Below, piece by piece: positions 1 to 4,354 of a stretch of 6,440 bases of DNA. The stretch comes from Clostridiales bacterium UBA7044. GTDB lineage: Bacteria; Bacillota; Clostridia; Oscillospirales; Oscillospiraceae. Each line of letters starts with the position of its first letter. Position 1 is the first letter of the stretch. Position numbers and translations under genes: made by a program. The stretch is from contig DLAP01000066.1 in the NCBI GenBank assembly GCA_002493965.1, positions 1 to 6,440 of the forward strand, read 5' to 3'. The notes below the pieces were generated by a model. The model did no database searches, was not told the DNA's origin, and was given only the letters and a program-made list of their open reading frames with translations.

Positions 1-1
1 G

Positions 2-34
2 ATTGCCACACCATGCTGCGGCATGGTTCGCAAT
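2..34. repeat. Intergenic hairpin repeat (ATTGC...GCAAT type)
   Basis: The sequence folds into a two-part hairpin. The outer arms ATTGC (2-6) and GCAAT (30-34) are complementary, and the inner arms CCATGC (11-16) and GCATGG (21-26) pair around a 4-nt loop. Elements that begin GATTGCC and end CGCAATGAC are, from memory, a frequent dispersed intergenic repeat type in gut Clostridia. The pairing is directly visible. Membership of a genome-wide family is inference and cannot be shown from one copy. Confidence 0.55.
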
Positions 35-47
35 GACAGCTTGATCT

Positions 48-66
48 TGAGCCTTTTTTGACACGC
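48..66 (+). repeat. 19-bp repeat, left copy (inverted relative to 6422-6440)
   Basis: TGAGCCTTTTTTGACACGC at 48-66 is the exact reverse complement of the last 19 bases of the window. The match continues up to the right-hand window edge, so the true repeat may be longer. At the right end the motif sits directly next to a terminator hairpin. It could therefore be part of a recurrent terminator-associated intergenic element, or less likely the end of a mobile unit spanning the window. Confidence 0.6.
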
Positions 67-70
67 CGGG

Positions 71-197
71 TTCCCCCTTTGGGGAAGCTGTCGGGCATAA
101 CCAAGACCGAGGGGGTGCATGTGGGACCCGGTGCACCACTGGCAGGGACCCCTCTCAGTCAGCCTTCGGCCGTCAGCTCTCCCAGAGAGAGCCAAGT
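71..197. repeat. Decayed tandem palindromic intergenic repeats
   Basis: Two GC-rich repeat-like units lie side by side. The first contains TTCCCC (71-76) pairing with GGGGAA (81-86) around a 4-nt loop, followed by GCTGTC and GAGGGGG. The second runs from about 145 and contains CCCCTCTCAGTCAGCC, then GCTCTC and GAGAGC arms (about 176-192). The GGTGCA (114-119) and TGCACC (132-137) arms can also pair between them. They resemble the abundant clostridial repeat with CTCAGTCAGCC and GGCTGACAGCTC halves, but here the second half reads GGCCGTCAGCTC, which breaks the palindrome. They are probably degenerate copies with no coding role. Family membership is from memory. Confidence 0.45.
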
Positions 198-244
198 GGG
201 GTATTATCCCCTGCCTTTGCCGCTCTAGCGCCTTTCCAATCCCG

Positions 245-275
245 AAAAATGCCCCGCACCTTTCGGTGCGGGGCA
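245..275 (-). terminator. Intrinsic terminator of the ABC importer operon
   Basis: On the minus strand a perfect 11-bp GC-rich stem (TGCCCCGCACC, 250-260, paired with 265-275) closes a GAAA tetraloop and is followed by a run of five T (249-245). It starts about 40 nt past the stop codon of the solute-binding protein gene, as expected for the end of the operon. The tetraloop, the strong stem and the U tract make this a confident Rho-independent terminator. Confidence 0.88.
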
Positions 276-314
276 CATTGCGATTTGGAGTTGTGATTAA
301 AACCTAAGTTTCAA

Positions 315-1910
315 TTAGCCAGCCATGAAGGCATCCAGCTGAGCGTTGGCAGCGTCAACGATGGTGTTGATGCCAGCAGCATCCAGCTCTTCCAGGAACT
401 TGGGCAGCTCGGTGGCGGGATCCACAGCACCGGACATCAGGTTCATGGCGTACTTAGCGTACACGCTGGTAACGGAAGCAGCTTCGGTCTCAACTTCGCT
501 GGAGTCGAAGGCGAAAGCGCCCATGGGCAGAGCCTCGGCAGCATCGTAGTAAGCGGAGAAGCGATCCCAGAAGTCAACACCCTGCTGGTCGGTAGCGGGC
601 AGGATACGAACGTTGCCAACACCGTTGGTCCAGGGGGAGTAAGTAGCACGAGCCTCGTCGATGAAGGTGATGGTGCCATCGTCGTTCTTGGTGTAGGTGA
701 AGCCTTCAGAACCGTAGTTGACCAGAGTCATGATCTCGGGGTCGGAGTTCAGCAGGTTCAGGAACATCAGAGCACGCTCGGGGTTGGCAGAGGTGGCGGA
801 GATAGCCATCATAGCGCCCTGGCCGGAGGTAGCATCCATGTAAGCGGCAGTGGTGGGAACCATGCGGACATCGATGTTACGGGCCTTGGAGTAATCCAGC
901 TCGCAGCCGAAAGCGTAGGACTGGGTGCCGAACAGGTAAGCGCCCTCAGCCTGGCAAGCGGTACGATAGTTGTTAGCATTCTCAACGTTCTGGCACTCGG
1001 GGGAGATGAAGCCCTTCTGGGAGTACTCATAGGTCTTCTCAACGAAAGTCTTAAACTCGTCAGAGCCGTACTTGTTCACGATCTTGGAGCCGATGTCCTT
1101 GGAGGGATGCTCGGCGTCGTAGTAGTAGGACAGAACATTGCCAGCGCCCAGGTCGCCAGTAACGATAGCGGTCTTGGTGGCCATTCTCTCAAGAACAGCG
1201 GGCTCGATCAGCAGGGGGTAGAAGTTGCCGCCCTTGGCGTCCTTAGCCTTCTGCAGCATTTCCTCGAACTCGGGGGAGAAGTAATCCAGGCCAGCAGCGC
1301 AGACAGCGTCCACATCATAGCCCAGCTCAGCCAGCAGGGTGCCGTTGACATCCCAGCAGTTCTGAGTAGCGGTATCCTTCAGGCCGGGAACAGCGTAAAC
1401 GCCCTGGCCTTCAATGCCGTTGGTCTTAGCGCAGTCCCACAGGCCCTCGGGGATCAGGTTCAGCAGATCAGCGCCGTAGGTGGGCAGCAGATCGTCCAGC
1501 TTGACCCAGTAGCCATCACGGGCGTACTTGTTGTACTCATCCTTGGACCAGTTGCAGGTGAAGTAGATATCCGCGGAGGCGCCGCCCTGCAGGTCGGTGG
1601 AAGCAGCGTCATCGAAGTCGCCCCAGGTGCCCCAGATGGGCTCCAGAGTGACGTTCAGCGCCTGCATCTGAGGCATGGCGTTCAGAGCCTCCATGACCTT
1701 TTCAGAAGCGTCGGGGGTAACGGTGCTGCCGTGGAACCACATTCTCAGGGTTACAGGCTCCAGAACGGCCTCGGTCTCGGCAGGAGCTTCAGTAGCAGCG
1801 GGAGCAGCGGGAGCAGCGGGGGCAGTAGTAGCGGCGGGAGTGTTGCTGCTGCAAGCAGCCAGACCCAGAACCATTACCACAGCCAGAAGCATTGCGAGTA
1901 ACTTTTTCAT
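315..1910 (-). CDS. Carbohydrate ABC importer solute-binding lipoprotein (DUF3502-type)
   Basis: This 531-residue protein should be the extracellular receptor that captures a sugar or oligosaccharide and delivers it to the two permeases encoded just upstream. It starts with a lipoprotein signal: charged MKK, a hydrophobic core, and the lipobox LAAC with the lipidated Cys at residue 20. An Ala/Pro/Thr/Glu-rich linker (about 21-48) tethers the binding domain to the membrane. Residues 50-455 look like a family 1 extracellular solute-binding fold. The end (about 463-531, GAFAFD, GAVDPATELPKF, AGI, AQLDAF) matches the DUF3502 C-terminal module of LplA/YtcQ-like proteins. The start is supported by GGAGG at 1918-1922, 7 nt before the ATG. 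The gene is last in the operon and follows the permease after 66 nt. Its 10 Arg codons are 6 CGT, 2 CGC and 2 AGA, suggesting high expression. The substrate cannot be read from sequence. Confidence 0.9.
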   Translation of the reverse strand: MKKLLAMLLAVVMVLGLAACSSNTPAATTAPAAPAAPAATEAPAETEAVLEPVTLRMWFHGSTVTPDASEKVMEALNAMPQMQALNVTLEPIWGTWGDFDDAASTDLQGGASADIYFTCNWSKDEYNKYARDGYWVKLDDLLPTYGADLLNLIPEGLWDCAKTNGIEGQGVYAVPGLKDTATQNCWDVNGTLLAELGYDVDAVCAAGLDYFSPEFEEMLQKAKDAKGGNFYPLLIEPAVLERMATKTAIVTGDLGAGNVLSYYYDAEHPSKDIGSKIVNKYGSDEFKTFVEKTYEYSQKGFISPECQNVENANNYRTACQAEGAYLFGTQSYAFGCELDYSKARNIDVRMVPTTAAYMDATSGQGAMMAISATSANPERALMFLNLLNSDPEIMTLVNYGSEGFTYTKNDDGTITFIDEARATYSPWTNGVGNVRILPATDQQGVDFWDRFSAYYDAAEALPMGAFAFDSSEVETEAASVTSVYAKYAMNLMSGAVDPATELPKFLEELDAAGINTIVDAANAQLDAFMAG

Positions 1911-1976
1911 GGTTTTTCCTCCATTTTGAAATGTTTTTTTACCAAAACAGCTTACGCTGCATTAGCTAAATTGGAA

Positions 1977-2894
1977 TCAGCCCTTGACGGAGCCGACGGT
2001 GAGGCCAGCGACAATATAGCGCTGGAAGAAGGGGTAAGCGCAGGCAATGGGGAGCACGATCATGACCACCAGCACCATTCGGAGACTCTGAGATGGCATC
2101 TTTGCCGCCTCCATGGTGGCCGCCGCTCCAAGCTGTCCTGCCATTCGGTTTAAGTACTCCGAGTTCTTTTGCAGCTCCATCAGCAGGGCCTGCAGGGGCT
2201 GGAGCTTCTTATTGGTATGGATGTACAGCAGGGACTGGAACCAGTCGTTCCAGTAGGCCAGGGCGTTCAGCAGGGCGATGGTCGCAATGCCGGGCTTGGC
2301 AATAGGAGCCACAATCCGGAACAGGGTTGCGTATTCGCCCGCGCCGTCGATCCGGGCTGCCTCCACCAATTCCAGCGGCACACTGGTCATGAAGAAGGTC
2401 CGCATAATGATGATGTTGAAGGGGCTCACCAGCAGCGGAACAATCAGAGCCGCATAGTTTTCATTCAGTCCCAGGAACTGCTTGGAGATAACGTAGGTAG
2501 GCACCAAGCCGCCAGAGAAGATCATGGTGAAGAAGCTGAAGAAGGTGAAGAACTTGCGGAACTTAAAGTCCGGCCGGTACAGGGCATAGGCGTACAGGGC
2601 GCAGATGAAGGTGCCAATCAAGGTGCCCAGCACGGTGATCAAAACGCTGTTATACAGAGAGCGCCAAATCTGGGGCAGCTTGCTGAAAGCGTATCTGTAG
2701 TTGTCCAGCGTCCACGACTGGGGGATAAAGGAGTAGCCGATGGTGCGGATAGATTCCTCCGAGGAGAAGGAAATGATGATAACGAAGATAAAGGGGATGA
2801 TGCAGCACAGGGAGAAAACAGCCAGGATCACATGGAAGACAGCTTCTGTGCCGGGAGCAATGGAATTGCCACGGAATTTCGTATGTTTACTCAT
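1977..2894 (-). CDS. Carbohydrate ABC transporter permease, LplC/YtcP (MalG-like)
   Basis: This 305-residue inner-membrane permease is one half of the channel of the importer. About six hydrophobic segments are visible (roughly 21-42, 85-106, 118-137, 147-168, 204-225 and 273-290). The cytoplasmic EAA loop that docks the ATPase is clear: ELVEAARIDGAG at 175-186, followed by the I-x-P pattern near 194-201. Family hallmarks of the YtcP/LplC group are SGGLVPTY (127-134), NDWF (216-219), LQPLQALL (231-238) and the C-terminal GLTVGSVKG. The start is set by an excellent AAGGAGGT ribosome-binding site 7-8 nt before the ATG. That site overlaps the TAA stop of the preceding permease gene, a 12-nt gap, so the two are very likely translationally coupled. 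The length is normal for the family. Confidence 0.93.
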   Translation of the reverse strand: MSKHTKFRGNSIAPGTEAVFHVILAVFSLCCIIPFIFVIIISFSSEESIRTIGYSFIPQSWTLDNYRYAFSKLPQIWRSLYNSVLITVLGTLIGTFICALYAYALYRPDFKFRKFFTFFSFFTMIFSGGLVPTYVISKQFLGLNENYAALIVPLLVSPFNIIIMRTFFMTSVPLELVEAARIDGAGEYATLFRIVAPIAKPGIATIALLNALAYWNDWFQSLLYIHTNKKLQPLQALLMELQKNSEYLNRMAGQLGAAATMEAAKMPSQSLRMVLVVMIVLPIACAYPFFQRYIVAGLTVGSVKG

Positions 2895-2906
2895 ATCGGC
2901 ACCTCC

Positions 2907-3899
2907 TTAGAACAAGCTGGAATCTTCGTCGATCTTCTTAACGGCGCTGTTGGCAAGCATAATGCAGACGAAGGCAGCGACGTTTTGGAGAAGGCCCACA
3001 GCGGTACTCTGGCCGATGTTATTGGTGGTAGAGAAGATCCGATATACCCAGGTGTCCACGACCTCGGTCACGCTCAACAGAGCGCCGTTGTTCATGGGCA
3101 CGTTCCAGAACAGACCGAAGTCGGCGTTGAAAATCTTGCCCACATTCATGATAAAGAGAATCGCGATCATGGAACGGAGGTTCGGGATCGTGACATTCAC
3201 GATCTGCTGCCACTTGGTGGCGCCGTCAATGGCAGCGGCTTCATACTGGGTGGAGTCGATGCCGGTGATGGCGGAAAGGTAAAGCATTGTGGTGTAGCCT
3301 ACATCCTTCCACATCTTGGCAACGACGATGATGTATGGCCACGGCTTCACGGTGGTGTACCAGTTGGTAACTGCCTCTCCCGCCTCCCGCTGAGACGCAG
3401 TGATCAGGCCGTACTGGGAGCTGATGAAGGCGAACAGGAAATAGCTGACCACAACCCAGCTGAGGAAGTAGGGGAAGAACATCAGCGTCTGATATGCCTT
3501 GGGGATGAACTTGTGAGTCAGCTCATTCATCATAATGGCAAAGGCCACCGGGATGATGATACCCAGCACAATAAATGCCAGGTTATACACCACAGTGTTG
3601 CGGATGGCAATACCGGCCATATTGTTCTTAAAGATGAACTCAAAGTTCTTCCAGCCAACCCACTGGCTGTTCTTCAGGCTGCCCCAGAAGGTTGGATTCC
3701 GGGGGAAGACCTTATAGTCCTTAAACGCGATGACCAGGCCGGCCATAGGCATATAGCACCGCACGATCAGCCAGATGCTGACGGGCAAAACCATGGTCAG
3801 AAGGATCAAGGTCTTCTTGTACTTGTCGAATCCGCCGCCGATCCTGCGGGCGGGCAATGCGCCAGCCGACGGATTGGCACTGCTTGCAGGTTTTTTCAT
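2907..3899 (-). CDS. Carbohydrate ABC transporter permease, LplB (MalF-like)
   Basis: This 330-residue inner-membrane permease should pair with the LplC-like permease to form the translocation channel. A basic, Ala/Ser/Pro-rich N-terminus (1-29) precedes membrane segments at about 30-50, 100-124, 141-160, 187-211, 241-258 and 297-318. The EAA loop YEAAAIDGATKWQQ sits at 219-232 with the IP pair at 238-239. Family signatures include MPMAGLVIAFKDYK (50-63), WVGWKNF (80-86), NTVVYN, FFPYFLSWVV (141-150), VVDTWVYRIF (280-289) and the terminal SSLF, typical of LplB-type proteins. It is the first gene of the minus-strand operon. An AGGAAGG (3913-3919) lies about 13 nt before the ATG, a rather long spacing. 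An out-of-frame ATG at 3904-3902 gives only Met-Glu-stop, and an in-frame TGA lies at 3929, so 3899 is the only sensible start. Confidence 0.92.
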   Translation of the reverse strand: MKKPASSANPSAGALPARRIGGGFDKYKKTLILLTMVLPVSIWLIVRCYMPMAGLVIAFKDYKVFPRNPTFWGSLKNSQWVGWKNFEFIFKNNMAGIAIRNTVVYNLAFIVLGIIIPVAFAIMMNELTHKFIPKAYQTLMFFPYFLSWVVVSYFLFAFISSQYGLITASQREAGEAVTNWYTTVKPWPYIIVVAKMWKDVGYTTMLYLSAITGIDSTQYEAAAIDGATKWQQIVNVTIPNLRSMIAILFIMNVGKIFNADFGLFWNVPMNNGALLSVTEVVDTWVYRIFSTTNNIGQSTAVGLLQNVAAFVCIMLANSAVKKIDEDSSLF

Positions 3900-3971
3900 T
3901 CCATACCACTTTCCTTCCTGTGTTATTCATTTTGACGAAATCATTCCTCGAACCACGCTTAATTTATTCCT

Positions 3972-4000
3972 ATTTTAACAACAAATTTCTCACAAGTCAC
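3972..4000 (-). promoter_or_regulatory. Candidate sigma-A promoter of the ABC importer operon
   Basis: On the minus strand, GTGACT at 4000-3995 matches 4 of 6 bases of the TTGACA -35 box. After an exact 17-nt spacer, TAAAAT at 3977-3972 matches 5 of 6 bases of the TATAAT -10 box. The surroundings are AT-rich. The implied transcript would start near 3965 and have a 5' leader of about 65 nt before the first permease gene. This is pattern matching only. Confidence 0.5.
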
Positions 4001-4038
4001 GAGACCCGGTTGGCTTTTCTTGTATCTGCTTGTTCGTT

Positions 4039-4054
4039 TTGCCAGTTTTGGCAA
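4039..4054. promoter_or_regulatory. Inverted-repeat operator candidate (TTGCCA-N4-TGGCAA)
   Basis: A perfect inverted repeat with 6-bp arms and a 4-bp centre (GTTT) sits about 40-60 bp upstream of the proposed -35 box of the ABC operon. That position suits an activator or an upstream repressor site. The symmetry is visible in the sequence; the cognate regulator is unknown and none is encoded in the window. Confidence 0.35.
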
Positions 4055-4087
4055 GGGAGGCAAATCCGGACAAACGTCTTTACACCA

Positions 4088-4101
4088 TAGGAACGTTTCC
4101 A
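4088..4101 (-). promoter_or_regulatory. cre-like / LacI-family operator candidate
   Basis: The minus strand reads TGGAAACGTTCCTA. This agrees with the CcpA cre consensus TGWAANCGNTNWCA at 8 of the 11 defined positions, including the central CG. Its symmetric core AACGTT is typical of LacI-family operators. A catabolite-repression or sugar-responsive site would suit a carbohydrate importer operon. It lies over 80 bp upstream of the proposed promoter, which weakens the case. Confidence 0.25.
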
Positions 4102-4196
4102 CCTTTTTCCCAGATAAGCGCCGTTTCTTTGGGGCACGCTGATACAGCAATTTACTGTGACTGAGCGGGCGCAGCCACTTTTTTCCCACGCCGCCA

Positions 4197-4225
4197 TTGC
4201 ATTCCCCGGGTTTCTATATTATAAT
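4197..4225 (+). promoter_or_regulatory. Candidate sigma-A promoter of the methylase gene
   Basis: TTGCAT at 4197-4202 (first three bases of the -35 consensus conserved) is followed after an exact 17-nt spacer by a perfect TATAAT at 4220-4225 in an AT-rich patch that stands out from its GC-rich surroundings. Transcription would begin near 4232 and give a leader of about 120 nt before the start codon at 4352. The AT patch also reads TATAAT on the minus strand (4223-4218), but no acceptable -35 box accompanies it there. Confidence 0.55.
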
Positions 4226-4310
4226 AAAGAAAACGGTAATCGAAATGACTGCGGTTCACGCTTTTCACCTGGCCAGGCCAGACTTCACCCAGCGAATCCG
4301 GATTTTTGAT

Positions 4311-4354
4311 CCATGGTATGGCACATACCATGGACATACAGGGGGTGTACCATG
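4311..4354 (+). promoter_or_regulatory. Palindrome and alternative hairpins at the methylase start
   Basis: CCATGGTATG (4311-4320) and CATACCATGG (4324-4333) form a perfect inverted repeat with 10-bp arms and a 3-nt centre, ending 7 nt before the GGGGG ribosome-binding site (4341-4345). Its right-hand CATGG (4329-4333) can instead pair with CCATG at 4350-4354, with TACA (4337-4340) pairing to TGTA (4346-4349). In that fold the ribosome-binding site lies in the loop and the start codon in the stem. The two folds exclude each other, so this could be a translational switch. Alternatively the palindrome is a protein operator on DNA. Confidence 0.45.

Larger units (their letters stand above)
1..314. 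other. Non-coding region downstream of the ABC operon
   Basis: No credible gene is present. A short open frame here (119-307) has no ribosome-binding site and runs through hairpin repeats and the terminator. The region holds a hairpin repeat at 2-34, a 19-bp motif at 48-66, two decayed palindromic repeat units between about 71 and 200, and the minus-strand terminator at 245-275. It looks like intergenic space that has accumulated small repeats. Confidence 0.8.
3900..4351. other. Divergent intergenic control region
   Basis: This 452-nt gap separates the minus-strand ABC operon from the plus-strand methylase gene. It contains a candidate promoter in each direction, two inverted-repeat operator candidates (4039-4054 and 4088-4101) and a hairpin-rich leader before the methylase start. 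Short open frames on the minus strand (3959-4189 and 3997-4197) overlap the promoter, lack a convincing ribosome-binding site and resemble nothing I recognise, so I do not call them genes. Confidence 0.7.

Noticed and set aside
119..307. Short plus-strand open frame in the left intergenic region
   Set aside because: It runs through repeat units and the terminator, has no ribosome-binding site, and its translation looks like random GC-rich sequence.
1107..1901. Plus-strand open frame of 264 codons antisense to the solute-binding protein gene
   Set aside because: It is a mirror of a confident lipoprotein gene; its Ser/Gly-rich end is just the Ala/Pro linker read backwards.
1923..1976. Possible attenuator hairpin between the LplC-like permease and the binding protein
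   Set aside because: Only AGCT/AGCT can pair across a long loop, and no T tract follows a stable stem.
2169..3935. Very long plus-strand open frame (588 codons) antisense to both permease genes
   Set aside because: It overlaps two strongly supported permeases on the opposite strand, has an odd His/Gln/Gly/Asp-rich composition with no recognisable motif, and is explained by absence of stops opposite GC-rich codons.
3959..4189. Small minus-strand open frame (76 codons) ahead of the ABC operon
   Set aside because: It has no clear ribosome-binding site, overlaps the proposed promoter and operator candidates, and matches no family I can name. A second frame covers nearly the same span.
4313..4351. 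Earlier in-frame ATG start for the methylase (13 extra residues)
   Set aside because: There is no ribosome-binding site ahead of it and the ATG lies inside the palindrome, whereas ATG 4352 has GGGGG at a good distance and begins a typical MKHDN start.
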